Shown one piece after another: positions 6,393 through 14,753 of a stretch of 45,225 nucleotides of DNA. The DNA comes from a virus. The DNA is taken from IMG/VR virus record IMGVR_UViG_3300037247_000871, positions 1 to 45,225 of that record, one strand, 5' to 3'. Position 1 is the first letter of the stretch, and each line of letters begins with the position of its first letter. Below the pieces are notes generated by a model. The model was not told the origin of the DNA, ran no database searches, and saw only the letters and a program-made list of their open reading frames with translations. The translations under genes and the position numbers were made by a program.

Positions 6393-8195
6393 ATGGCTCT
6401 CGCTTCCCAACTCGCTCACCGATTCATTTCCAATCCTGCCTTGCCTTATGACGTGCGAGGCAATCCCATAAGTAGAGAACCCGTCTATGTAGGCGGCGAG
6501 AATGTGTTGACCTCTGACCGAGAGTTTGCTGAGCGGCGACCTGGCTTTGGAGAATTTGAAAGTTCTGCCACCACATTCACCGGCACGATTCGGCGTTCAT
6601 TTGTATGGAGGCGCTGGGCGGCGAGTTTCTATGTGATGGTGAATGAAGTCACTGCCACTTCAAGCATCGTCTATAAATTAGAGGTCGGCACCGACGCCAG
6701 TTTCTCCGCTATCCATACTGATTCTACTTCTACTGAACCGTTTGATTTTATCGTCTCCAACAATCACGTCTTTTTCGGCAACGGCACTGATATGCAGAAG
6801 TGGGATGGGACGACCGTTACGAATTGGGGGATTACAGCGCCAGCGGCGGCGCCCACGGTAGCGACTTCGGGAGCAGGCATCACGGCTGTCAGTGGCTTCA
6901 AGTACGTCTATACCTATGGCAATGCTGGAACAGGCCACCAATCGTCTCCCAGCGATACCTCAGCGTCAACAGGGAGTTTCACCGACGATCAGGTAGATGT
7001 GACAGTGGTGGCCTCTACGGACACCCAGGTGGACGAAATCCACATCTACCGGACTACGGATGGAGGTGGAGGAATCAAGTTCGAGATTACGGGTTCCCCT
7101 TTTGCCAATGCTTCCACCAGCTACGCCGACACCACCGAAGATGCCGACCTTTCCAGCACGGTAGCGCCGGAACCGACTATCAACGACCGGCCCACAGGGG
7201 CAAAAGGATTCGTCTGGTGGAACAATCGTATCTGGATGTTTGTGGACAACCGAGTTTGGTACACCGGATGGGAGGAGATTGTCACTGGGGTAGAAGAAGA
7301 ATGTGTTCCGAGTGGACTGGCGGGAAACTTTTGGGACTTTGAGAGTGAGGTTTCAGGGATAAGTAAGAGTCCAGAGGCACTGTTGGTTTTTGTTGGCGGC
7401 GGTAACGTGCATCGAATTGAGGGAGATACACGGGATACCTTCAGCCGAAAATTCTTTCTCAGTAGGCTCAGTACGAGAGAGCACGCCACGATTGTAACGA
7501 TGGGACGCCTGACGGCTTGGCTCGATCTTTCAGATAGCATCTACATCACCGACGGCTTTCAGGCGCAGGAGATCGGAACCGACATTCTCCCCGACCTAGC
7601 TGGTATTGACCATGCTCAGGCATCTATGGCGATTCACAATGACGGACAGCGAAAGTGGTTGATGCTGTTGGATGGTGGAAAGTCAAAGTTGCGGGTCTAT
7701 GACTTTGAAACCGAACAGTGGATGCCGCCCTGGACGGTAGGGGGTAGAGCAATTCATAGCGGCGAGACAAGCATTGGGGCTTTCGACTTGCTGGTGGGCC
7801 ATACTTCGTCCAAGGTGCTCAAACTGACCCCTTCAGCCTATCAGGATAACAGCAGCAACTACGCCGGCCATCTCATCACAAGCGCCTCCGACATCACCAC
7901 GGGAGAAAACGCCGGTCACTTGGGAGCGCTGGAATATGTCTCGATTGAGCGCAACTCTGTGGCTCTGAGCAACGTCCGAGCCATGACCGACGACGACCCT
8001 ATCACGGGAAACTTTATTGCCAGAGATGACCTTGTGCCCTCTCCCCTGCGTGTACAAGGAACTAATCTGCTGGAGGATTGGGCTTACTTCCGGCAACCAG
8101 CAGCTCGTCGGGCAGCAGTGCGCTTCGATTGGGCAGCGGCCAATTCTAATTTCCGTCTCTACTCGTTCGATTTCGCCCACAAGGTGATGCAGTAA
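6393..8195 (+). CDS. Tail tubular / beta-propeller-like virion protein
   Basis: 600 residues with repeated short beta motifs containing W and aromatic residues (WWNNRIWMFVDNRVWYTGW, DLSDSIYITDGF, YDFETEQWMPPW). This is typical of the large tail-hub or tail-tubular-B proteins of short-tailed phages. A fibronectin-like insert lies at about residues 150-260 (KYVYTYGNAGTGHQSSPS...EIHIYRTTDGG). It immediately follows the tail spike, and its last base is shared with the ATG of the next gene. A role in the tail tube, tip or host-attachment platform is inferred. Confidence 0.65.
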   Translation: MALASQLAHRFISNPALPYDVRGNPISREPVYVGGENVLTSDREFAERRPGFGEFESSATTFTGTIRRSFVWRRWAASFYVMVNEVTATSSIVYKLEVGTDASFSAIHTDSTSTEPFDFIVSNNHVFFGNGTDMQKWDGTTVTNWGITAPAAAPTVATSGAGITAVSGFKYVYTYGNAGTGHQSSPSDTSASTGSFTDDQVDVTVVASTDTQVDEIHIYRTTDGGGGIKFEITGSPFANASTSYADTTEDADLSSTVAPEPTINDRPTGAKGFVWWNNRIWMFVDNRVWYTGWEEIVTGVEEECVPSGLAGNFWDFESEVSGISKSPEALLVFVGGGNVHRIEGDTRDTFSRKFFLSRLSTREHATIVTMGRLTAWLDLSDSIYITDGFQAQEIGTDILPDLAGIDHAQASMAIHNDGQRKWLMLLDGGKSKLRVYDFETEQWMPPWTVGGRAIHSGETSIGAFDLLVGHTSSKVLKLTPSAYQDNSSNYAGHLITSASDITTGENAGHLGALEYVSIERNSVALSNVRAMTDDDPITGNFIARDDLVPSPLRVQGTNLLEDWAYFRQPAARRAAVRFDWAAANSNFRLYSFDFAHKVMQ

Positions 8196-9070
8196 TGCCG
8201 TTCAAAGACATTGCGCTTGGTGGGGCTGTCAATCCAAAGCAGCCTTCTCGCTTTGAGCCTACTTTGGCTCCGAGCGGAACCAGCGTTGGCCCACGTCTCA
8301 AGCGCCTAGAAGGTTTCAACGCCAAGTTCATTCGCAGGGGCGGGATTCCAGTCTTAGAACTTCCTGCGCGTTCGGTCTTTTCAACCTACAACATAACTGG
8401 CGGTGCCATCTCAGCTACCGACGCTGGTTCCGATGCTACCGTAAATGTTCCGACCAAGAGAATCTTCTGGCCGGACAAGCCGGATGGAATCCAGTATCGC
8501 CCTTTCAGCCTGACAAAGTTGGCTTACAGCACCAGTTACCAGGTCTATATTGACAACCCGGAACGGAACGGGATTGAAGGGAATCACGGAGCTATACCCA
8601 TCAGTGGTTCACCGGAAAACATCCTTGTCCGGCAAGACACTGAGGGTCGAATCTACCTGGGATTGATTACCACACCGGCTGCTCTGGGTGGAGATACGAG
8701 TGGATCAGGAGGTGGTGGAGGGACCGGAGGGGATATTCCAGGTGGCTGTGTGCTGGAAGGTACGCCGATTCTAGCCCTCTGTGGCGAACCAACTATCAAG
8801 GAATCAGAACAAGAGGAATGGGTAGAAATCAAGCTCGCCGATGGGAGAACGCTGACCGCCACTCCGAGGCATCCAGTCTATTCCGACGCGGGCAAGACTC
8901 CGCTGCAACTGATTTCCTGCGGAGAGGAAATCATCACCGACAGGGGGATGGTAGAGGTTGTGGAGAAGCGGGAAATCCAGAAGAGTGCGACCAAGTTGGC
9001 AGTGTATCTCCTGACAGGGCATCTCTACTGGGCCAATGGGATTCTGAGCCACAATTATAAGGAACTCTAG
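8195..9070 (+). CDS. Virion protein with C-terminal Hint (intein-like autoprocessing) domain
   Basis: 291 residues. Residues 1-163 are a beta-rich virion part. Residues 164-184 are a Gly-rich linker. From C185 the protein is a Hint domain: block A CVLEGTPIL, block B TATPRHPVY (T223-x2-H226), and a C-terminal block ending HLYWANGILSHN with the H286-N287 pair. After N287 only YKEL remains, and residue +1 is Tyr rather than Cys, Ser or Thr. Splicing is therefore not expected, but N-S acyl shift at C185 and Asn-dependent cleavage are possible, as in bacterial intein-like and Hedgehog-type domains. It probably processes a tail protein or attaches it to a partner. The domain call is confident; the activity is inferred. 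Confidence 0.78.
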   Translation: MPFKDIALGGAVNPKQPSRFEPTLAPSGTSVGPRLKRLEGFNAKFIRRGGIPVLELPARSVFSTYNITGGAISATDAGSDATVNVPTKRIFWPDKPDGIQYRPFSLTKLAYSTSYQVYIDNPERNGIEGNHGAIPISGSPENILVRQDTEGRIYLGLITTPAALGGDTSGSGGGGGTGGDIPGGCVLEGTPILALCGEPTIKESEQEEWVEIKLADGRTLTATPRHPVYSDAGKTPLQLISCGEEIITDRGMVEVVEKREIQKSATKLAVYLLTGHLYWANGILSHNYKEL

Positions 9071-9072
9071 CA

Positions 9073-9081
9073 TGGTAAAAT
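9073..9081 (+). promoter_or_regulatory. Candidate extended -10 promoter TGGTAAAAT
   Basis: TGGTAAAAT lies just downstream of the Hint-domain gene and 13 bases before ATG 9094. The same word occurs at 30308-30316, and TGGTAGAAT at 30068-30076, each before a gene or in non-coding DNA. No good -35 box is seen, which fits an extended -10 promoter. The predicted transcript would have almost no leader. Confidence 0.4.
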
Positions 9082-9093
9082 GGAACTAGGCGG

Positions 9094-9498
9094 ATGAAAC
9101 GAAGCGGCATATGGATTCGGCTGATGGACAGCAAGACTGAGGTGGCGACCTATCAGGATTGGGCGATGAAGACCCCGAACAATCTGTACGATCCCCAGGT
9201 TGCGGGGTATCCTTGCACTGAGGTTCTGGTAGCTGAGAACGGTCAACCGCTAGTCTTTATGCCGATTCAACAGGCGGTGGTGATGGATTCTCTCGCTGCC
9301 AAACCTGGGATTGAGAAACGAGAGATGGCCCTGGCCCTGAAAGAACTGGTCAAAATGACGGGATTCATGGCGCGGCGGGCGAATTTGAGGGAATTGTATT
9401 TCTTCTCGGCAGATGAGGATGTGAACGCAATGGCAGAACGGTATGGGTTTGAGAAGATTGAGCATCCAGTACTCCGGTTGAAGCTGGTGAAATCGTGA
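9094..9498 (+). CDS. GNAT-like acetyltransferase domain protein
   Basis: 134 residues. The layout resembles a degenerate GNAT fold: early strands with CTEVLVAENGQPLVFMPIQ, a central helix (KREMALALKELVKMTGFMA), and a C-terminal MAERYGFEKIEHPVLRLKL like the final strands of GNAT enzymes. A clear acetyl-CoA loop (Q/RxxGxG/A) is not visible, so it may be a structural relative. It lies between tail genes, overlaps the next gene by 4 bases, and has a possible own promoter at 9073. ATG 9094 is taken as start. Confidence 0.5.
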   Translation: MKRSGIWIRLMDSKTEVATYQDWAMKTPNNLYDPQVAGYPCTEVLVAENGQPLVFMPIQQAVVMDSLAAKPGIEKREMALALKELVKMTGFMARRANLRELYFFSADEDVNAMAERYGFEKIEHPVLRLKLVKS

Positions 9499-10178
9499 TA
9501 ATCACTACCAAGCTGGTTCTGTGCATTGAGACAGGAGAAGTTCTGCTGTGGGAGGGTTTCCCTGGCTACGATGGGCCTGTGGTTGAGTGCAAGGGAGCCA
9601 AGAAGAGTAAGAAGCTGGCAGAAGAACAACTCGCTCTCCAGAACCGCCTCACCCAACAGCAACTTGGTCTGCAACAGCAATTCGCCTCCCCTCTGATCGC
9701 TGCCACAGCCCCATTCTTGGAAGGTGGGGGTCAAGGCTTCACGCCGGAAGAGTTTGCCGCTCTGCAGGGGCAGGCGATTGAAGGAACGTCTCGGCGGTTT
9801 TCCGACATTGAAGGCCGCTTGAAAACCTCTCTGGCTCGCCGTGGTGCCGCCGGCGGACTAACTCCTATCAGCGGAGATTTTACCCGTTCTATTGCCGGCT
9901 TCAACTTTGCGCGGGAAGGACAACGAGCACAGGGATTACGCGATATTAACATTCAGAACGCCATGCTGAGGCGCTCAAACTTCTTCAATGCCGCCAATGT
10001 CCGACTTGGTGGTGCAGGAGTTTTTAGTCCTGCTCCGTTTGTTGGGGGAGCTTCCAGCGCACTCAGTAACCGGACTCAACTGGCCTTCAAACCTAGTTTG
10101 GGAGCGCAACTAGGTGGTGCTGCGATTGGGGGAGTTGCTGGCCTATTTACAGGTGCGCTTAGCGGTGGCGGCGGCTAG
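9495..10178 (+). CDS. Putative internal virion protein (small)
   Basis: 227 residues with a Q-rich helical middle (LALQNRLTQQQLGLQQQF, about residues 46-63), the segment SLARRGAAGGLTPISGDFTRSI, and a Gly/Ala-rich hydrophobic C-terminus (GAAIGGVAGLFTGALSGGGG). This pattern is common in the small ejection or internal virion proteins of podoviruses, whose hydrophobic tails insert into membranes. It starts at GTG 9495, overlapping the previous stop by 4 bases, and the next gene starts directly after its TAG. The assignment is by resemblance and order. Confidence 0.55.
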   Translation: MIITTKLVLCIETGEVLLWEGFPGYDGPVVECKGAKKSKKLAEEQLALQNRLTQQQLGLQQQFASPLIAATAPFLEGGGQGFTPEEFAALQGQAIEGTSRRFSDIEGRLKTSLARRGAAGGLTPISGDFTRSIAGFNFAREGQRAQGLRDINIQNAMLRRSNFFNAANVRLGGAGVFSPAPFVGGASSALSNRTQLAFKPSLGAQLGGAAIGGVAGLFTGALSGGGG

Positions 10179-11375
10179 ATGGCAGACGGAATCAGACTCG
10201 ACCTACAACGCGCCTTATCGGAAGGCCCAGGGTCAATCCCTAATCTTGAGCCGCTGTTTGCCCCCGGTGCTATTCCTCCTACCTTTGACGAAGCACCTGA
10301 AGTTCAGGAAGGCCCCGGGTTCGCCCCCGAAGAACAGCCTATTGCTCCCCCCGGCGCTTCCATAGGACAGCCCGTCCCAGCGGTCAAAGAGAGCCGTGGC
10401 GACCGTCTCAGGGCTTTATTGGGTAACTTCCTCCAGAACTTCGGTACTGGCCTCCAGGCGGCCTCCAGAGCGCCCAGCGGGGCTGAATTTGCAGCAGGCT
10501 TTGGGGGGGCTCTTTCAGCCAGTGAAGAACGCCGCCAGCAGAAGTCCAGGGAAGAACTACTCAGGGCTAATCAAGCATCCAGAGAGCAACAGGCAAGAGA
10601 GATTCAGGAGTTGCGAGAAGACCAATTCGCTTTCCAAAGGCAACAAGCTGAAGCTGGCCGCATTGAACGCGAGAATGTCCGGGCTGGTGCTGAGAGACGT
10701 ACATTCCAAGAGAGGTTGAGAGCAAGAACGGAGAGAACCGCCGACATTGTTGCCGGACGGCGTGGTAGGGCGGGACAGCGAGAATTTCTGCGTGGACAAC
10801 AGCGGGAACGTCTTGGAGCTACAGCAGAACAGGGAAGACTGGGACGCAACTTGCAGCGGGAACTCGCACAAGAAAGGGCTATTGGAAGAGGTGGGATGAG
10901 TTTCGGCGATGCCCATGCAATTGCCTCTAGAGAGACTCGCATTGGAATTTCGGCGCGAGGCCCACTTGCTACAGAACCGGCGTTTAAGACACCACAAGAT
11001 GCAATTGATCGCACGCAAAAACGGGCAATTGAAATCTTTAAGCAAGCCAATGGTATTGGTCCAACCAAGGAAGAACTTGCGGCTGTTCTACCGCGAACGG
11101 CAGTCGTGAAGGACGTATTATCCGACTTAGACGAAGCAAGAAAGGTAGGATTCACTGACGATGAACTTGTTGCCCAAGTCACGCGGCTTCGTCTTTCTGA
11201 TGAATTGACGGAAGAAGAAGAAGAACTTGTTTTAGGGGAGGCAGGTTTACTAGAAGAAAAACTTTCCCAAACAGAGATTTTCCGTAGCAATATCCAACGC
11301 AGAAAACAGGTAGAAGAATCGCGGAAAACAAGAATACCAGGTACTACTCCGTCCTTCCTGCGTAAGATTCGCTAA
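10179..11375 (+). CDS. Putative internal virion protein with coiled coil
   Basis: 398 residues. The N-terminus is proline-rich. Residues about 110-240 are an R/E/Q-rich coiled coil (SREELLRANQASREQQAREI and following), and the C-terminal part is an acidic helix. A short hydrophobic, Gly-rich stretch lies near residues 80-105. It lies between the other two internal-protein candidates and shares its last base with the ATG of the next gene. A role in the ejected core or tail interior is inferred. Long minus-strand frames across this gene are shadows of its coiled-coil codons. Confidence 0.55.
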   Translation: MADGIRLDLQRALSEGPGSIPNLEPLFAPGAIPPTFDEAPEVQEGPGFAPEEQPIAPPGASIGQPVPAVKESRGDRLRALLGNFLQNFGTGLQAASRAPSGAEFAAGFGGALSASEERRQQKSREELLRANQASREQQAREIQELREDQFAFQRQQAEAGRIERENVRAGAERRTFQERLRARTERTADIVAGRRGRAGQREFLRGQQRERLGATAEQGRLGRNLQRELAQERAIGRGGMSFGDAHAIASRETRIGISARGPLATEPAFKTPQDAIDRTQKRAIEIFKQANGIGPTKEELAAVLPRTAVVKDVLSDLDEARKVGFTDDELVAQVTRLRLSDELTEEEEELVLGEAGLLEEKLSQTEIFRSNIQRRKQVEESRKTRIPGTTPSFLRKIR

Positions 11376-14197
11376 TGCCAGTTACGGCTGAGCGCCTTGA
11401 AGAAATCCGAGAGAAAGAGCGTGAACGGTTGCTCCGCTCTGGTGCAACTCTTTCTCCGATTGAATTAACGAGAGCGCGTGGGCGTGCGCAGGTAGCCCGC
11501 GAGGAACAACCCATAATCTCCGGGGCTTCCAGCCTGGAGAAGTTCCTAGACGTAATCAATACCCCGCAGCAAGCCTTGTTCGGTTTGCTCAATCAGCGGC
11601 CAGAGGAGGCATTCTTCCAGGCTGCTGTCCGGGGCACCCGCGAGAATCTACGCTTTCAGGATGTACTGGAGAGAAACCGCTTGGCATCTGGGCCGGCCGC
11701 CGAAGCCCTTGGCCTTGCTGGAGACATACTGTTCGACCCCGCCTTGTTGGTTGCAGGGCCAGCTTTCAAGCTGGTAGGCAAGACGTTAGGTGTTGGTACT
11801 AGGCTGGGGATCGGGGCAGGGAAGAGAATACTCGGTCCGACTATCAGCGACAAACTGTTTGAGAGTGCGATCAAGCCGATTGCGCAACGGTTTTCTAAGA
11901 GAGCGTTCCGTTCTCCGGTTGAGCGTGACTTTCTGAATCTTGTGGACTTTGAGATTGGAAAGTTCCAGAACATACGAAGCAAGATTCTTTTAGAAGAAGG
12001 GGAAGTGCGACAACTTGCCATTGAGATAGCTGAAAAAGCGGGAATTTCAGCCGATGAAATACTTCCACTGATTGCCAAACGGGTTGAGGTCAAAACCGGC
12101 GCACAGTTATCCTTCCCCTTCGCTAGCCTGGAAGAATCGCGCAAGATCACAAAGAGTAAGCAGATTCCTTTGTTTGTATCCACCAGCTTAGAATCTGAGT
12201 TCGCCAAGGTAGATGATGTGCTGCGAGTAGCGGCTACGGAGGAGAAACTAGCCACGCTTGCACCCGAAGTTGAGCGCGGCATAGCCCAAGAAGCAACTTC
12301 CATTAAGGCTCGCCTAGAAAACATCATTATGAAAGAGAAGATGTTTGGGCTCAAAATAGAGCGTCTTGATGATTCTACCGTTGATTACCTTCTCCATTTG
12401 ACCACCCCAGAAGCACGGACGATATTGACTAAACTTCCTGAGTTCCAGCGGTTGGGTAGAAGATTTAGAGGAACACACGCCTCTCAACTGAAACGAAAAC
12501 TCACCGAGGAGAACCTTCCTTCCATACGGCGATTGGTTTCAGAAGGGGGAAAACCAGATGCCGACACGCTCAACATCATGTGGCGCGAAGGAAGACTGAT
12601 CCCCGGCTTGGGGCCCCAAGGTTCAAACCTGTTTATCACCGATCCATTCGCCCTGTCTGCGGTTCGTAGAATCCGCGGCGAGAAGGCGATAGCAGATGCC
12701 CGCGTATTCATAAAAGCGGCGGGCAATCCAAAGATGGCAGTAGCAAAAGGGACTGAACCAGCTCATTTTCGTAAGCTATCACTGCCAGACGATCCACGAA
12801 TGGGTGCGCTCAGGAACCTAACTGACAAGGTTAGGTTCGATCCAGATGTTGCTGGCCACCTTGAACAAATGGTTCAACGCACGATTCTGCCAGAAGGACT
12901 TGATGTCTTTCTCAAGACCTTCGATAGCATTCAAGGCATCTGGAAAGGGATAACCCTGGCACCGTTTCCTGCTTTTCACCTACGCAACGCAGCAGGAAAC
13001 TTCTGGAATAACTATCTCAGCGGGATGGGACCAGAGAGCCTAGTACACTATCGAAGTGCTCGCAATTTCCAGAAAGGAAGATTAGGAAATCTTACATTGG
13101 CCGGAAAGAGTTATCAGATTGATGAATTGACGAGGTTGATAGATGAATTTGGTGTTTCTGGACGGAGCATTCGTAACTTAGGCCAACTTGACCAGAGGGG
13201 AATCAGGTCGCTTCAACAAGGATTCAACCTTGACGATGTACCTGTGGTCGGGCGCCCGCTAGGCCGCGTAGTCCAATTCGGTTTTGAAAAGGTTGGTTTG
13301 CCGATAGAAAACAATGCTCGCATCGCTCACTTTTTCCATAAGCTAGATCAGGGAATGGAACCGATGGATGCGGCGCTATCAGTGAAGAAATACCTGTTCG
13401 ACTATGCGAACGGGCTGACAGACTTTGAGCAAACGGTGATGCGTCGGATCATGCCTTTCTACACTTGGAGCCGTTTCAACATCCCTCTACAGGCTCAAGC
13501 GTTAGTTCACAACCCGCGTCCCTTTGTAAGATTGTCTGAGATTGTGAACACAGTACGGCAGAAGGGAATCCCTTTCGGCGCAGGCGAAGGATTTGAAGAA
13601 CGAGTGAGTAAGTTGAGAGCGGAAGACCGCGAATTGCTCCCTGATTTCGTGAAGGAAGCTATTGGCATTCCTTTTCGACGGGCTGTAAGCGGTGATCCAG
13701 AATACTTTCTCTTGGGTAGTTGGCTCCCGGCTGCTGATTTGGATGTTCTGTCAGGGCCAGGGCGGTTCTTTGAAAAGTTGGAACAGTTGGTGTCGCCACT
13801 AATCAAAGAGCCAGGAGAACAGATTTTCAATTTTGACACCTTTCTCGACAGAAAGATCGAAGAGTTCCCCGGTCAGAAAACTAAGTTTTTGGGACTTTCA
13901 ACCCGACGCAGAATGGCAAAGGCAATGCGAAACATTCGTTTGTTAGCAGACGCAGACCGTCTCATGCGTGCAGTCCAAAGAGAGCCTGAAGGATTCACAC
14001 CAGATCAGGTCAGCAAAGTCGGTATCGTGACACGGTTCATCTTTGGTTTGAAGACCTTTGAGGTCAGTCCAGAGCGCGGTGCCCGCCGACTTCTATTCCA
14101 GCGCAGAGAAAACGTCAGGCGTTTGCGTAGCGCCGCTCGTCGGGGAGATGAGGCCAACGTGAGGACGCTGCGAGAGATTATCGAGAGGAATAGGTAG
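11375..14197 (+). CDS. Large internal virion / DNA-ejection-type protein
   Basis: 940 residues, the largest gene of the window. It contains segments typical of large phage ejection proteins, such as SLEKFLDVINTPQQALFGLL near residue 50, APFPAFHLRNAAGNFWNNYLSG near 530, and MRRIMPFYTWSRFNIPLQAQ near 690. Basic and amphipathic helices run throughout. Such proteins enter the host with the DNA and help to form a conduit. It ends the structural operon; the next 91 bases are an AT-rich intergenic region preceding the early genes. Minus-strand open frames within it are shadows. Confidence 0.65.
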   Translation: MPVTAERLEEIREKERERLLRSGATLSPIELTRARGRAQVAREEQPIISGASSLEKFLDVINTPQQALFGLLNQRPEEAFFQAAVRGTRENLRFQDVLERNRLASGPAAEALGLAGDILFDPALLVAGPAFKLVGKTLGVGTRLGIGAGKRILGPTISDKLFESAIKPIAQRFSKRAFRSPVERDFLNLVDFEIGKFQNIRSKILLEEGEVRQLAIEIAEKAGISADEILPLIAKRVEVKTGAQLSFPFASLEESRKITKSKQIPLFVSTSLESEFAKVDDVLRVAATEEKLATLAPEVERGIAQEATSIKARLENIIMKEKMFGLKIERLDDSTVDYLLHLTTPEARTILTKLPEFQRLGRRFRGTHASQLKRKLTEENLPSIRRLVSEGGKPDADTLNIMWREGRLIPGLGPQGSNLFITDPFALSAVRRIRGEKAIADARVFIKAAGNPKMAVAKGTEPAHFRKLSLPDDPRMGALRNLTDKVRFDPDVAGHLEQMVQRTILPEGLDVFLKTFDSIQGIWKGITLAPFPAFHLRNAAGNFWNNYLSGMGPESLVHYRSARNFQKGRLGNLTLAGKSYQIDELTRLIDEFGVSGRSIRNLGQLDQRGIRSLQQGFNLDDVPVVGRPLGRVVQFGFEKVGLPIENNARIAHFFHKLDQGMEPMDAALSVKKYLFDYANGLTDFEQTVMRRIMPFYTWSRFNIPLQAQALVHNPRPFVRLSEIVNTVRQKGIPFGAGEGFEERVSKLRAEDRELLPDFVKEAIGIPFRRAVSGDPEYFLLGSWLPAADLDVLSGPGRFFEKLEQLVSPLIKEPGEQIFNFDTFLDRKIEEFPGQKTKFLGLSTRRRMAKAMRNIRLLADADRLMRAVQREPEGFTPDQVSKVGIVTRFIFGLKTFEVSPERGARRLLFQRRENVRRLRSAARRGDEANVRTLREIIERNR

Positions 14198-14288
14198 CTC
14201 CTTCCTGTAAGCATAACAAAACACTCCACATTAAAATTGTATTAAAACCCTTGCTTTTTACAAGTCTATCGTCTATCGTCTATTCATC
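14198..14288 (+). promoter_or_regulatory. AT-rich intergenic region, probable early promoter
   Basis: This 91-base gap separates the structural and early regions. It contains TTAAAATTGTATTAAAAC, a possible -35 TTGCTT at 14251-14256 with a weak TATCGT 17 bases later, and three tandem copies of TCTATC/TCTATT (14265-14285), which could be operator sites. It directly precedes a ribbon-helix-helix regulator, so autoregulation is plausible. Promoter elements are weak matches only. Confidence 0.35.
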
Positions 14289-14465
14289 ATGCTAACCCAA
14301 ACAAAACGAAGCCAAGTGAATATCCGATTGCGGCGCGGAGAACACAGGAAGTTTTTGGCGCAGGCACGAAAACAACGGATGCACCTGAGCGAGTGGTTCC
14401 GCACGCTTGCTCGTCAAGAGATAGATAGGCACACGAACAACGGAAGGAAACCCCATGAAGCCTGA
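14289..14465 (+). CDS. Ribbon-helix-helix (Arc/MetJ-like) regulator
   Basis: A 58-residue basic protein. Residues about 8-45 show the ribbon-helix-helix pattern: a strand (SQVNIRLRR), helix A (GEHRKFLAQARKQR), a turn (MHLSE), and helix B (WFRTLARQEIDRH). Such dimers bind short operator repeats in the major groove. Being the first early gene, next to an AT-rich region with tandem TCTATC repeats, it is a candidate early-gene regulator. Start ATG 14289. Its stop lies inside the next gene (11-base overlap). Confidence 0.7.
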   Translation: MLTQTKRSQVNIRLRRGEHRKFLAQARKQRMHLSEWFRTLARQEIDRHTNNGRKPHEA

Positions 14466-14691
14466 AAATCACAGTTGTAAATCCCCTTATCATTCCGACC
14501 CTAATGAACCCTGGAACTGTATTGAGTGTGGCCAATCATTTTCTGGCACGGTTATGCCAATGCAGGTATTTCGAGAAACCGACGCTGCACACAGTGACTT
14601 CGTACAATACGCCATAATTGCTATTGGTGGGGTAGTGATCTGGTTTCTCGGTATAAGTGCAGGACTTTGTTTGTCTGAGTTGACGAGATGA
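14455..14691 (+). CDS. Small zinc-ribbon membrane protein
   Basis: 78 residues. The N-terminal half has C8, C22 and C25 (WNCIECGQSF), a probable half zinc ribbon. Residues about 51-73 (YAIIAIGGVVIWFLGISAGLCL) form one membrane helix. It begins with GGAAACCCC then ATGAAGCCTGAAA, nearly the same junction as at 26532-26553 before another gene, which suggests past recombination between the two loci. Function unknown. Confidence 0.65.
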   Translation: MKPENHSCKSPYHSDPNEPWNCIECGQSFSGTVMPMQVFRETDAAHSDFVQYAIIAIGGVVIWFLGISAGLCLSELTR

Positions 14692-14753
14692 AGCCCCAAG
14701 AAGACCAACCCGAACTCCTAGCTCCCAAGGTCTGCGAAGGCTGTTTGAAATGA
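14688..14753 (+). CDS. 21-residue ORF matching the N-terminus of the 26882 protein
   Basis: ATG 14688 overlaps the previous stop (ATGA), and the frame reads MKPQEDQPELLAPK then VCEGCLK. The start is nearly identical, in DNA and protein, to the first 13 codons of the gene at 26882 (MNPEQDQPELLAP). It looks like the truncated remnant of a second copy of that gene, or a mosaic joint kept as a small peptide. A coupled start for the next gene lies at its stop (14750). Confidence 0.5.
   Translation: MKPQEDQPELLAPKVCEGCLK

Noticed and set aside
10604-11290. Long minus-strand open frame (228 codons)
   Set aside because: Lies opposite the coiled-coil virion gene. Ser/Arg/Leu-rich product typical of antisense to E/K/R/Q-rich codons, no ribosome-binding site.
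11656-12354. Long minus-strand open frame (232 codons)
   Set aside because: Shadow of the large internal virion gene; low-complexity Ser-rich product with no start signal.
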